From Rhodococcus_F sp040656415 (GTDB taxonomy: Bacteria > Actinomycetota > Actinomycetes > Mycobacteriales > Mycobacteriaceae), in assembly GCF_040656415.1 (NCBI RefSeq), contig NZ_JBFAMC010000002.1, positions 434,001-498,000 on the forward strand: a DNA stretch of 64,000 nt, given 5' to 3'. The notes beneath the pieces were generated by a model. It made no database searches and had not been told where the DNA came from. It saw nothing but the letters and a program-made list of their open reading frames with translations. A program made the position numbers and the translations under genes. Shown in pieces: positions 6,450 through 14,010 of the stretch; the stretch's first letter is position 1, and the number at the start of each line of letters is the position of its first letter.

Positions 6450-9167
6450 TCATACCGCCGAGCGGCCCCGCAGGCGCTTGTCGACGGCCACAATGGCCGT
6501 GGCTACAACGGCGATTGCCGCCACTCGAATCCACGTGTCCCACCCGACCGGCGCCGTGTCGAATATGACGTTGGCGCTGGGCAGATAGGTGATCGCCGCC
6601 TGCGCGATCACCTGGACGGTGACCCCGATCAATACCCATCGGTTTGTGAAGAATCCCAGCCGCCACGGCGACTGCGTCAACGACCGGCAGCTGAACAGGT
6701 ACAGGATCTCGACCGCCACGACGAGGTTGACGGCCGCGGTTCGTGCCTCCGCGAGTTCGGCCCCGGTCGACAGCTCCCACTGGAACAGCCACCAGGTCCC
6801 CACCACCAGCACCGTCGAAACCAGCAGGATCCGCAGTGTCAACGCCGAGGTCAGCAGGGGACGGTCCGGATCACGTGGGGGTCGGTGCATGATGTCGCGT
6901 TCCTTCGGCTCGAACGCCAGCATGAGGCCCAGCACGAGTGCGGTCGTCATGTTGATCCACAGGATCTGCACCGGCAGGATCGGCAACGTCAGCCCGCCGA
7001 GAATTGCGACCAGGATCACCGCACCCTGACCGACGTTCGTCGGAAGGGTCCACGCGATGAACTTCGTGAGGTTGTCGAAAACCCCGCGCCCCTCCTCTAC
7101 GGCCGCCTCGATCGTGGCGAAGTCGTCGTCGGTGAGGACCATGTCGGCGGAGTCCTTGGCTACCTCGGTTCCGCTGCGCCCCATCGCTATGCCGATGTCG
7201 GCGCGCCGCAACGCCGGCGCGTCGTTGACCCCGTCGCCGGTCATCGCGGCTACGTGCCCCCGGCGCTGCAGCGCCTCCACCAGCCTCAGCTTCTGCTGCG
7301 GCGACACTCGCGCGAACACGGATGCCCGGTGGGCGGCCTCGGTCAACTCCTCGTCCGTCATGCCCGTCAGGTCGCGGCCCGTCAGTGTCGCGTCGTCTTC
7401 CGTGGACTCAGGGGCCAGACCGATGCGCGTGGCAATCGCGGTGGCGGTGGCGGCATGGTCGCCGGTGATCATCTTCACCGCGATGCCGGCGCGCCGGCAC
7501 GCGCGCACCGAGTCGGCGGCCGAGGCTCGGGGTGGATCGACCATCGCCTGCAAACCGGTGAACGCCAAGGTTCCGGGCAGCAGGTCGGGGTCCGGGTCTA
7601 CGGGATCGGTTGGGTCGTCGTCGCGGACTGCGGTCGCGAGCACACGCAGCCCCCGGTCCGCGAGCTCCGAGGTGGCCTGCAGGATCTCTTCCGTCGCGAG
7701 TGGGTCCACTTCGCCGGCCCCCGACATTTGGCCGCTGCACAGGGCGAGGACCTGCTCGACCGCGCCCTTGACGACGACGACGGGTGGGCCGTCCGGACGG
7801 GTGTGCCGCGTTGCCATGTAGCAGCGGTCCGAGCTGAACGGAATCGACCCCGTACGCGGCATGTCCGAGAGGGTCCGGTCCTGGTCGTAGCCCGCCTTCG
7901 CGGCGACGGCGACCATCGCCCCCTCCGTGGGGTCCCCGACCACCGACCATTGCCCGTCCTGTGTGCACCGTAGTGAGGCGTCATTGCACAGCAATCCGGC
8001 CAGCAATGTCCACCGCAGGGCCGCATGCAGATCCGGATCCACGGGGGCTCCGGATTGGTCGACGATGTCGCCTACGGGAGCGAACCCGGAGCCGCGCACG
8101 TCGACGACGAGTTCCGGTGTCCACACCGTTTGCACGGTCATCTGGTTCTCGGTGAGCGTGCCGGTCTTGTCCGAACAGACCACCGTCGTGCTACCGAGTG
8201 TCTCCACCGCAGGCAGGCGCCGGACCACAGCGCGCCGCCGCGCCATCCGCCCGACACCGATCGCGAGGGTAACGGTGACAGCTGCCGGCAGTCCCTCGGG
8301 AATGGCACTCACCGCCAATGCGACTGCGGCCGTGAATGTGTTGGTTCCCTCGGTGGCGCGCAGCAACCCGGCCGCGAAGGTGACCGCGGCGAGGGCGACG
8401 ATGACGACGGTGAGAACTCGGCTGAACCACGCCAACTTTCGAGTCAGTGGGGTGGCAAGGGTGTCCGCTGCACCGACCAGTCGGTGGATCTCGCCGAGCT
8501 CGGTGTTCGCACCCGTCGCGACTGCGATGCCGGAACCTGTCCCCGAGGTGACCAGGGTGCCCGAGTAGAGCATGTTGCGTCGGTCGGCGACGGCCGTGTC
8601 CGGCGGAAGGGCCACTTCGTTCTTGAGAACCGGTGCCGATTCGCCAGTCAACGACGACTCGTCGGCACTGAGTTCGGTCAGAGTGACCATCCGCATGTCA
8701 GCGGGGACCCTGTCGCCGGCTTCGACGACAACCAGGTCGCCGGGCACCACCCGTTCCGAGGGCACGGACCGCACTTCGCCGCCACGGACCACCCGGGCTT
8801 CCGTGCGGATGAGGGCGCGCAGTCCCTCGAGTGCCGCCTCGGCCCTCGACTCCTGAACGAAGCCGACTATCGCATTGACGATTACGACGGCGAAGATGAC
8901 GCTCGAGTCCACGACTTCTCCGAGCGCCATGGTCACGACCCCGCACACCAACAGCACGTAGATCAGCGGGTTGTGGAACTGTCTCAGCCACCGCAGCAGC
9001 AGTCCTGCCCGAGCAGGTCTCGGCAAGGTGTTCGGGCCGAAGTGGGCGAATCGTTCGTGGGCCGTCTCATGGCCGAGCCCCTGTTGGGCGTCGGTCGACA
9101 GGAGCTCGACGACCTCGTGGGGCGTCAGCTCATGGTGAGTGGTCGGGGGAGTGAGTGCACCGTACAT
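6450..9167 (-). CDS. P-type cation-transporting ATPase (PII, Ca2+-type)
   Basis: A membrane pump of about 905 residues. The N-terminal cation-ATPase domain opens with HELTPHEVVELLSTD. TGES is at about 174-177, the M4 ion-binding motif PEGLP at about 290-294, and the phosphorylation site DKTGT at about 333-337 inside VCSDKTGTLTENQMTV. KGA marks the nucleotide domain and TGDGVNDAP the hinge. Ten transmembrane helices are expected. PEGLP and VETLGSTTVVCSDKTGT resemble SERCA-like type II pumps, so Ca2+ or another cation such as Mg2+ or Na+ is plausible; heavy-metal CPx motifs are absent. The start ATG at 9167 begins the recognisable domain; upstream in-frame sequence has no family resemblance. 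Confidence 0.9.
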   Translation of the reverse strand: MYGALTPPTTHHELTPHEVVELLSTDAQQGLGHETAHERFAHFGPNTLPRPARAGLLLRWLRQFHNPLIYVLLVCGVVTMALGEVVDSSVIFAVVIVNAIVGFVQESRAEAALEGLRALIRTEARVVRGGEVRSVPSERVVPGDLVVVEAGDRVPADMRMVTLTELSADESSLTGESAPVLKNEVALPPDTAVADRRNMLYSGTLVTSGTGSGIAVATGANTELGEIHRLVGAADTLATPLTRKLAWFSRVLTVVIVALAAVTFAAGLLRATEGTNTFTAAVALAVSAIPEGLPAAVTVTLAIGVGRMARRRAVVRRLPAVETLGSTTVVCSDKTGTLTENQMTVQTVWTPELVVDVRGSGFAPVGDIVDQSGAPVDPDLHAALRWTLLAGLLCNDASLRCTQDGQWSVVGDPTEGAMVAVAAKAGYDQDRTLSDMPRTGSIPFSSDRCYMATRHTRPDGPPVVVVKGAVEQVLALCSGQMSGAGEVDPLATEEILQATSELADRGLRVLATAVRDDDPTDPVDPDPDLLPGTLAFTGLQAMVDPPRASAADSVRACRRAGIAVKMITGDHAATATAIATRIGLAPESTEDDATLTGRDLTGMTDEELTEAAHRASVFARVSPQQKLRLVEALQRRGHVAAMTGDGVNDAPALRRADIGIAMGRSGTEVAKDSADMVLTDDDFATIEAAVEEGRGVFDNLTKFIAWTLPTNVGQGAVILVAILGGLTLPILPVQILWINMTTALVLGLMLAFEPKERDIMHRPPRDPDRPLLTSALTLRILLVSTVLVVGTWWLFQWELSTGAELAEARTAAVNLVVAVEILYLFSCRSLTQSPWRLGFFTNRWVLIGVTVQVIAQAAITYLPSANVIFDTAPVGWDTWIRVAAIAVVATAIVAVDKRLRGRSAV

Positions 9168-9524
9168 GTCCTGATCGCACCTGTCGGTATCGCTGCGTGG
9201 CCGCAGCTCCCTCCCGCCATCGAGGCGATGGCTAGGCAGAACCCCCATGCCCACCTCGGGAGCCAGTCGGCGGAGGTGTGCGGCCAGCAAGGTTTATTAC
9301 TACTTCTTGTAGTAGATTGCCGCCACAACTGCGAATTGTCGAGAGCGCCCGCGGGTTTTGCCACAAAGAAGCCGTGCGATAGTGCGCGGCAGGGTTCTCG
9401 AGGGCGAGGACGCGGGGCTCGTAGTGAGCTTCTTTCACGATCCGCGCTGACCCTTCCTTGCCGGCGAAATATTCGCTCAGCTGGCGATTTCAGTCTCGGT
9501 GGCGAGTCCGGTAAAGTCACCGGC
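9168..9524. other. Gene-free stretch with one inverted repeat
   Basis: Between the P-type ATPase start and tRNA-Ser I see no credible coding sequence. It holds TACTAC-TTCTT-GTAGTA at 9298-9314 in an unusually AT-rich patch. That repeat lies about 130 bp upstream of the ATPase start and could be an operator or part of its promoter. Confidence 0.5.
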
Positions 9525-9612
9525 GGTGGCGTGTCCGAGCGGCCTAAGGAGCACGCCTCGAAAGCGTGTGACGGGTAACCCCCGTCCGAGGGTTCAAATC
9601 CCTCCGCCACCG
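9525..9612 (+). tRNA. tRNA-Ser(CGA)
   Basis: A class II tRNA of 88 nt. The acceptor stem GGTGGCG pairs with CGCCACC, and the discriminator G at 9612 is followed by an encoded CCA at 9613-9615. The anticodon arm is CACGC-CTCGAAA-GCGTG, giving anticodon CGA. A long variable arm (GACGGGTAACCCCCGTC) and a normal T arm (GGGTTCAAATCCC) follow. Its 3' end is the left attachment site of the prophage remnant, so the gene is kept intact by the element-side sequence. Confidence 0.97.
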
Positions 9613-9625
9613 CCAAAGCCTCCCA
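9593..9625 (+). repeat. attL-like direct repeat in the tRNA-Ser 3' end
   Basis: These 33 bases, from the T loop of tRNA-Ser through CCA into the terminator stem, recur without a mismatch at 13202-13234. The flanks then diverge. A tRNA 3' end repeated a few kilobases away is the usual footprint of a tyrosine-recombinase element, so this is read as the left attachment site. Confidence 0.88.
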
Positions 9626-9653
9626 TCTGCCAGCGCAGGTGGGAGGCCTTTTT
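9618..9653 (+). terminator. Rho-independent terminator after tRNA-Ser
   Basis: GCCTCCCATCTG and CGCAGGTGGGAGGC form a strong stem followed by a run of five T. A second version of the same hairpin follows the other att copy at 13.23 kb, so the terminator is part of the duplicated attachment region. Confidence 0.85.
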
Positions 9654-9658
9654 ACCGG

Positions 9659-10377
9659 ACGAAGTCGGTTCGCGGGTACCGCCGCGCTGCCGAGGTCAAG
9701 TCGGCTCAAATCATCATCGACGGAGCGAAGGCCGCTCGCCGTGACCTGACCACCGAGGAAGCGACGAAGGTCGACGAACACATCGCCGAGATCAAGAAGC
9801 TCGACGCACACCTCGCCGAGGCGGCCAAGTCCGCCGAGCTGATGGCAAACCTCGACGCCGTGGTCCCCCAGGACGGCGCACCGGGTATCGACAGCAACCG
9901 GCGTCTCGGGCTGTACGGCCAGAAGGCCGGCGGATTCGCGTCGACGATTGCAACCAAGATGGCGGCCGAGAACCCGCTCGGACTGAAAGGTATTGCGGCA
10001 AACGGGCAGGTCGTTGTCGGCCAGGAGTTCAACGGCGATCCCGTCGCGCTCGGCAAGCCCGCCCAGGGCGGGTGAGGGGTGCTGTACGACTGCGAACAGG
10101 TCGAGCAGTCGAACTCGGTGGCCCTGTCGACCGTGCCGCCCGCAAGCTCTGGAGCATGCCCGTTGCCGTCGCCAACACCGTTCCCGAGGGCAGGGCGTAC
10201 GCATTCGCGGCCGACTCCGTGCTCGCTGACACCGACGCCAGCGGGGTGCAGATGCAACGGTCCGAGAACGTCTCGGACGACTTCACGAAGAACCTGGTTC
10301 GTGGGCAAGTCGAGGGACGCTACAACTTCAGCGTGACCCGTCCACTCGGAGTCGTGCAGATCGCCACAACGGCGTAG
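9659..10377 (+). pseudogene. HK97-family phage major capsid protein, internally deleted
   Basis: Two pieces of one capsid gene survive. The first (9659-10075) reads TKSVRGYRRAAEVKSAQ, a helical delta-domain with RDLTTEEATKVDEHIAEIKKLD, and ends at KAGGFASTIATKMAAEN...KPAQGG. It begins immediately after the att/terminator, so the original start is lost. The second (about 10144-10377) carries the usual capsid carboxyl end: KLWSMPVAVANTVPEG, then FTKNLVRGQVEGRYNFSV and RPLGVVQIATTA. The pieces are in different frames and the central domain is missing. A terminator hairpin follows at 10390-10422. Confidence 0.82.
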
Positions 10378-10422
10378 CCAGCACTAGTCACAGCGCCCCG
10401 GTCACCACGGCCGGGGCGCTGT
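10323..10422 (+). repeat. Capsid-tail/terminator repeat, copy 1
   Basis: The last 18 or so capsid codons (NFSVTRPLGVVQIATTA), the stop, GCCAGCACTAGTCA and the GC-rich hairpin form a unit of about 100 bp. It recurs at 11426-11525 with scattered differences. This copy is the one joined to a longer capsid fragment. Confidence 0.8.
10390..10422 (+). terminator. Hairpin after the capsid fragment
   Basis: A twelve-base perfect stem, ACAGCGCCCCGG with CCGGGGCGCTGT, and a nine-base loop. It follows the capsid stop codon. A diverged copy lies at 11497-11525. Confidence 0.75.
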
Positions 10423-10459
10423 GCTGTGCAGGGGCAGGGGGGTCGCGACCCCGGCACTG

Positions 10460-10822
10460 TTACGCGGCACCGATGGCGGGACGTTCACGGATGATGGTGT
10501 CATCCTGCGCGTACAACACGATCCGGTCGGGGATGACCTTCTCCAACGCATGGAACAGTCGTTGCGCGAACCCCCGTTGCCGCACATCTTCGATATCCCT
10601 ATCAAAGGGGTCGCGGTAGTTGAGCACGATGCAAACCTCCGGCTCGCCGGGTTCCCAATCACGCCTGCTACGTATCGATGCCGAGCAACGCGGGTAACCG
10701 AAGTGCAGGAATAACTGCCCGCCGATTCCCTCCACGATTTTGCCGTTCAGTTCGTCGTGCAGGGCCTCCCGGATCGCATCGGGTGACGATTCGGTGTAGA
10801 CGTGAACAAGGTCGTGCTTCAC
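10460..10822 (-). CDS. Hypothetical protein of the tRNA-Ser element
   Basis: A 120-residue protein, fairly acidic, with no signal or membrane segment. It opens MKHDLVHVYTESSPDAIREALHDEL, contains an LFLHFGYPRC segment and a FDRDIEDVRQRGFAQRLFHAL helix, and ends IVLYAQDDTIIRERPAIGAA. I do not recognise the family. It is divergent from the small gene at 10928, with about 105 bp between them, so the two may share a promoter region. A fragment of only its last 15 or so codons (SLIRERPALT) survives at the equivalent place near 12.36 kb, which supports the reading frame. Confidence 0.55.
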   Translation of the reverse strand: MKHDLVHVYTESSPDAIREALHDELNGKIVEGIGGQLFLHFGYPRCSASIRSRRDWEPGEPEVCIVLNYRDPFDRDIEDVRQRGFAQRLFHALEKVIPDRIVLYAQDDTIIRERPAIGAA

Positions 10823-10927
10823 TCATGCCCCCACTGTCCGAACGACTTGTCGAATCCATCTCCGTGGCTCGAGCGTAGTCGAGCACAGGCTCGAGTAGGA
10901 CGACACGAAGAAGGTAGGGTCCGCGCC

Positions 10928-11197
10928 ATGAGGTGGGATGAACTACTGGATCGGTTGTTTGACCGATACACAGATGATCTGGACGAGGACGCCCTTCGGA
11001 GACTCGAGAGAAACGTCGCAGAAGATGCCCTCCCCGAGTTGATCGCATTCATAGAAACGGGCATGGATCGAGGCGACCTTCGTGACGACGAGATAGATAC
11101 CGCGCTGGACCTGGCTCGAAGGAATCGCCTCTTGAAGTCGAGCCAGGCCCTAGCGAAAGAACTGGAGAAGCTGAAAGCAAGCCGATCGAGCAAATAA
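10928..11197 (+). CDS. Small phage-type hypothetical protein, copy 1
   Basis: An 89-residue, highly charged and probably all-helical protein. It starts MRWDELLDRLFDRYTDD and ends with a Lys/Ser-rich tail. The ATG at 10928 is supported by the paralog at 12420, which starts at the same point and shares the upstream bases GGTAGGGTCCGCGCC. The two proteins share WDELLDRLFDRYT, a middle IxxGxDxGDLxDxEIDxAL pattern and an LEKLKASR/LEELKASR end. Function is unknown. It is probably cargo of the integrated element, divergent from the gene at 10460-10822. Confidence 0.65.
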   Translation: MRWDELLDRLFDRYTDDLDEDALRRLERNVAEDALPELIAFIETGMDRGDLRDDEIDTALDLARRNRLLKSSQALAKELEKLKASRSSK

Positions 11198-11222
11198 TCC
11201 GTACTCGCCCGCGTCGTCCAGG

Positions 11223-11408
11223 GTGCCGAGCTTCCTTCCGGCCGGCCACCCCGACTGCTTCGAACTCGACCACTTCTACCCGGTATCCACACACCCGCAC
11301 CTGATCGACGACGAGGCAGGCTTTCGTCCATCCCACAAGGCATGTAATGCGGCTACAGGGAACGCCGCAGTGAGCCCGATGCTCGGGTCACTGAGCGAAC
11401 AGTGGTGA
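11223..11408 (+). pseudogene. HNH endonuclease fragment
   Basis: A short frame containing the HNH-like core: CFELDHFYPVSTHP, then LIDDEAGFRPSHKACN and AATGN. The DH...P.S and H..CN spacing is that of phage-encoded HNH enzymes, which often sit beside terminase genes. The zinc-knuckle CxxC half that normally precedes it is missing, and the end runs into the second capsid-tail repeat. It is therefore read as a truncated remnant. The GTG at 11223 opens the frame but is unlikely to be the original start. Confidence 0.6.
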
Positions 11409-11425
11409 ACTGCCAAGGGGTGGTG

Positions 11426-11525
11426 CAACTTCAGCGCGATCTGCCCCGCTCGGAGTAGTGCAGATCGCCAAAACGGCGTAGCCAGCACTAGTCATAGCGC
11501 CCCGGTCACGAGCAGGCCGGGGCGC
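11426..11525 (+). repeat. Capsid-tail/terminator repeat, copy 2
   Basis: A diverged copy of 10323-10422. It starts with CAACTTCAGCG, reads toward VVQIAKTA and a stop, and ends with GCGCCCCGG/CCGGGGCGC, again a terminator-like hairpin (11497-11525). It is joined to the HNH fragment on its left and not to capsid sequence, which shows that it arose by duplication or recombination. Confidence 0.8.
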
Positions 11526-11622
11526 CGTGTGCTGTACCCAGGGCTAACCCTTGCCGTCACTAGCGGCGCCTGAACATGCTTGTGGTCCGACACCGTGATG
11601 GTGCCGGGCCAGGAAGGGGCGG

Positions 11623-12147
11623 TTATGAACTGCCGAGTGCGGCGCTGCCTGTGGTGAGGGCTTCGAGGATGCCTACGAGGATGCCGGGGTCGAGGTCCCC
11701 GAGGCTGCCGTCATCGGCGTTGTCGCCGTCGTCGGTGCCGCCGTCGTCAGGGACAACCGGGGCGGTGAACGGGATCGGCTCGGCTGTCTTGACGTCGAAG
11801 CCGAAATCCCCCGTCCCCCAGAACTCGGAAGCGTCCACGGTCCTGCACCACCAGCTGACGGTGTAGCTGCCATCGGGGACGGTCCACCCGGTGTAAGAAC
11901 GCACCTCGCCGGGGTAGATGCGACCACCAGGGGATGTGACGATCGGGCCTTCGTCGGGACGGGTGGCCCACTCGCACAGGATCTCCACCGGGCTGTTGTT
12001 GGTGATAGCGGCTTTAACGTAGTTACCCTCGATCTCGGCAGTGAGGGTGACGTCTTCGGGTGCGGCGTTGGCCGGCGCGGCGAACGCAAGGGCCAGAAGC
12101 GGAGCGGCCAAGGCTGCGGTGGCAGCGGCACGTACTGACTTGATCAC
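11623..12147 (-). CDS. Secreted protein of unknown function inside the element
   Basis: A 174-residue exported protein. The GTG at 12147 with AAGGGA upstream gives a clean signal peptide (IKSVRAAATAALAAPLLALAFAAPANA). The mature part begins APEDVTLTAEIEGNYVKAAITNN, has two cysteines (ILCEW and WWCRTV) and looks like an Ig-like beta domain. It then passes through an acidic DDGGTDDGDNADDG linker and ends in ALTTGSAALGSS. Its layout resembles the chromosomal gene at 5755-6267. It lies inside the att-bounded element, so it may be cargo picked up from the host. No enzymatic motif is visible. Confidence 0.75.
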   Translation of the reverse strand: MIKSVRAAATAALAAPLLALAFAAPANAAPEDVTLTAEIEGNYVKAAITNNSPVEILCEWATRPDEGPIVTSPGGRIYPGEVRSYTGWTVPDGSYTVSWWCRTVDASEFWGTGDFGFDVKTAEPIPFTAPVVPDDGGTDDGDNADDGSLGDLDPGILVGILEALTTGSAALGSS

Positions 12148-12419
12148 AGACTTCCCTTTCGCTTGTTCCCGTGTGTTGTGGTGCACCGGTGGCATCTCGA
12201 GAAAATATGAGTATGCCCCCCCGGGGTATGTGGGAGGTTATCACCGAAGACGACCATCCCGAGGGAAGCCACGCCATGTCCGTGGAGCCGAGCCCACGAC
12301 GCCCTCACCGACCCAGCGGGACTGGTGAAGGTCAAGGTGGGGTGAGGGTTTAGGTGAGGGCGGGGCGTTCACGGATGAGGGAGCCATCCGCCGCGTGCAA
12401 CTTGGGTAGGGTCCGCGCC

Positions 12420-12686
12420 ATGACATGGGATGAACTGCTGGATCGGTTGTTCGACCGATACACCGTCGACATGGACGAGGCAGACCGCCAGGAGATCCGG
12501 GAAAACATAGTGCAGGACGCCTACGTCGAGTTAGCCGCTTTCATCGGCTACGGCATAGATCAAGGCGACCTCAGCGACGAGGAAATAGATGCTGCACTGA
12601 AGTTCTCCGAGCGAACTCCCATAATGAAGAGATCGCTTATCACCGACGCGCTGGAAGAGCTGAAAGCCAGCCGCGCCAGCACATAA
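12420..12686 (+). CDS. Small phage-type hypothetical protein, copy 2
   Basis: An 88-residue paralog of the protein at 10928-11197. It starts MTWDELLDRLFDRYTVD and ends EELKASRAST. The middle has diverged but keeps the spacing of hydrophobic positions and the GYGIDQGDLSDEEIDAAL segment. The upstream divergent partner has been reduced to its last codons (12357-12405), so this copy has lost the shared regulatory region seen at copy 1. Function is unknown. Confidence 0.62.
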   Translation: MTWDELLDRLFDRYTVDMDEADRQEIRENIVQDAYVELAAFIGYGIDQGDLSDEEIDAALKFSERTPIMKRSLITDALEELKASRAST

Positions 12687-13201
12687 CCACACACTCGCCC
12701 CTACCAGGCGAAGGCCCCGTGAGCATTTTGCCCCGTGGCCTCTGCATGGGTAGGGGGTCGCAATCACTACAAGTCACGGCCGGCACCACTCCGCCCGGTC
12801 TGTGGCTCCCTCTCCCCTGGGGGCGAGGGGGGTCGCGCTCGGATATAGGGGTGACCGGCCGAAACACACCCCAAAACAGCCCAAAAAGTGGGTGCTCACC
12901 CGGGGACCCCTCGCCGAAGTGGGTCGGTATTCGGAGGCATTCAGGTTGGCGGCCTGCGTGGTCATCATGACCACGGTTGGAGCCGTCACTTTGCCGACGT
13001 CGACAACATGATCGACCTCGCGGGTAGCGCTCTCCGTCCGCCGCGCTTAGGCAGTAGATCCGCACAATGACTCAAGTCAAATGGCGTGGGCACATTTTGG
13101 GCACACTTGGGCACGAATCAAGGTGTTTCAGGGTGACCTACCGTGATTCATCTACGCAGGTAGATGCAATATCGGGCCTCCGATCAGGGGGCTGCTAAGG
13201 A
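12687..13201. other. Non-coding stretch left of the second att copy
   Basis: I find no convincing gene here. The right end is rich in short repeats: three TGGGCAC heptamers at 13087, 13098 and 13108, an inverted repeat CATCTAC-GCAG-GTAGATG at 13149-13166, and ATCGG-GCCT-CCGAT nearby. This organisation, beside an att core, looks like the arm region of an attachment site. Confidence 0.5.
13087..13114. repeat. Three phased TGGGCAC repeats, possible integrase arm sites
   Basis: TGGGCAC occurs at 13087-13093, 13098-13104 and 13108-13114, with starts 11 and 10 bases apart, about one helical turn each. They lie about 90 bp from the att core at 13202. Arm-type sites of tyrosine integrases are short direct repeats beside attP, so that role is plausible but inferred. 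Confidence 0.5.
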
Positions 13202-13234
13202 TTCAAATCCCTCCGCCACCGCCAAAGCCTCCCA
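13202..13234 (+). repeat. attR-like direct repeat (copy of the tRNA-Ser 3' end)
   Basis: A perfect 33-bp copy of 9593-9625, with no tRNA body in front of it. It is followed by a terminator hairpin whose stem ends match the one after tRNA-Ser while the loop differs. The next recognisable gene is an integrase fragment, so this att may also be the left junction of a second element. Confidence 0.88.
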
Positions 13235-13262
13235 CCTGAGAACTCAGGTGGGAGGCCTTTTT
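13227..13262 (+). terminator. Second copy of the tRNA-Ser terminator
   Basis: GCCTCCCACCTGAG pairs with CTCAGGTGGGAGGC and is followed by five T. The stem is longer and better matched than the copy after the tRNA gene. It is either the displaced original chromosomal terminator or the one carried on an element. Confidence 0.75.
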
Positions 13263-13303
13263 CATGCCGTTCACGACGGTTGAAATCGCGAATCTGACAG
13301 TTT

Positions 13304-13501
13304 TCAGACAGCTGCGAGAGCGGGAATCCTTCGGCGTGCCGCATCCAGGGCGTCCGCCACCGTGTCGAGGTCGTCGTCGAAGAGGTCGGCATAGATGTCC
13401 AATGTCGGCGCCGCTGCTTTGAACCACCCATGCTCGGAGTTCGGGCGGCGCAGGTAGTCACCATCCGGCCCCGGAAACACTAGTGCGTCCCGCGCCTTGC
13501 C
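13304..13501 (-). pseudogene. Tyrosine-recombinase (integrase) remnant
   Basis: On the minus strand a frame reads GKARDALVFPGPDGDYLRRP, then NSEHGWFKAA, then PTLDIYADLFDDDLDTVADA and a short Arg-rich end before TGA at 13304. The first part matches the region of actinophage integrases before the catalytic HxxR box. The last part holds the nucleophile tyrosine (DIYADLF) and the usual tail. The intervening block with HDLRHT and the GH box is absent, so the gene is inactive. Its 3' end faces the att core at 13202-13234, as in many actinobacterial elements. Confidence 0.75.
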
Positions 13502-13612
13502 CTGGGACGGAGTCGACGCTTGTCGCCATGCCCAAAGTCGTTGGTGTGTGCCGGATCGGGTAGACCGCAGTCCGAGTAGGTGCGCGGTGCTCGTGATCCG
13601 ATGAGGTCGGCC

Positions 13613-13900
13613 CTAGCTCAGCGGCGCCGGCGGGAACTCTCCGTATATTCCGCGGTCCTCACCGGCGAGGTATTGCTGATGTTGAATGTCCGCACGTGCT
13701 CTCAGCGCGGACCGGCGTGCCGTCTCTCCGTTGCGGCGATCGACTGCCGCACGCTGCCGCCGTTGCCACCACGGAATCCCGAACGCGACTCCAGCCCACA
13801 CCAGGCCTGCGATGATCGCAGCGGCCACGATCAACTTCCAGAACGACAGGATGAACGCTAGGACGAGGAACGCGCCGAACCAGGAGAAAGTGTTCTTCAT
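13613..13900 (-). CDS. Small membrane protein of unknown function
   Basis: A 95-residue protein. The first half is strongly hydrophobic (FSWFGAFLVLAFILSFWKLI, then VAAAIIAGLVWAGVAFGIPW) and should form two membrane segments. The second half is an Arg-rich cytosolic helix (RRQRAAVDRRNGETARRSAL). GGGAGGTGA lies just before the ATG at 13900, a strong ribosome site. It is separate from the integrase fragment on its right-reading side and from the channel gene upstream. I do not recognise a family. Confidence 0.7.
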   Translation of the reverse strand: MKNTFSWFGAFLVLAFILSFWKLIVAAAIIAGLVWAGVAFGIPWWQRRQRAAVDRRNGETARRSALRARADIQHQQYLAGEDRGIYGEFPPAPLS

Positions 13901-14010
13901 GATTCACCTCCCACAAGCCATTGGCAGCTCTCAGCCTATGCTCTCCTCGAGAAAGTTCTCACAGGTTGGGCAACGGTATGTGTACCGCGTTGAGCCCGCA
14001 CTGAGGCGCT

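Larger units (their letters stand above)
9593..13234. mobile_element. Prophage or integrative-element remnant in tRNA-Ser
   Basis: About 3.6 kb bounded by perfect 33-bp att repeats, with the tRNA gene at the left. The contents are a broken HK97-type capsid gene, a divergent pair of small genes, an HNH fragment, an imperfect duplication of the capsid tail with its terminator, a secreted-protein gene and a second copy of one small gene. There is no integrase, terminase, portal or tail gene, so the element cannot be autonomous. The att repeats and capsid fragments are seen directly; the reading as a deleted prophage is inference. Confidence 0.85.

Noticed and set aside
9298..9314. BlaI/CopY-type operator
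   Set aside because: Half sites resemble ACTAC/GTAGT, but the five-base spacing differs from the spacing I recall for those sites and no such regulator gene is nearby.
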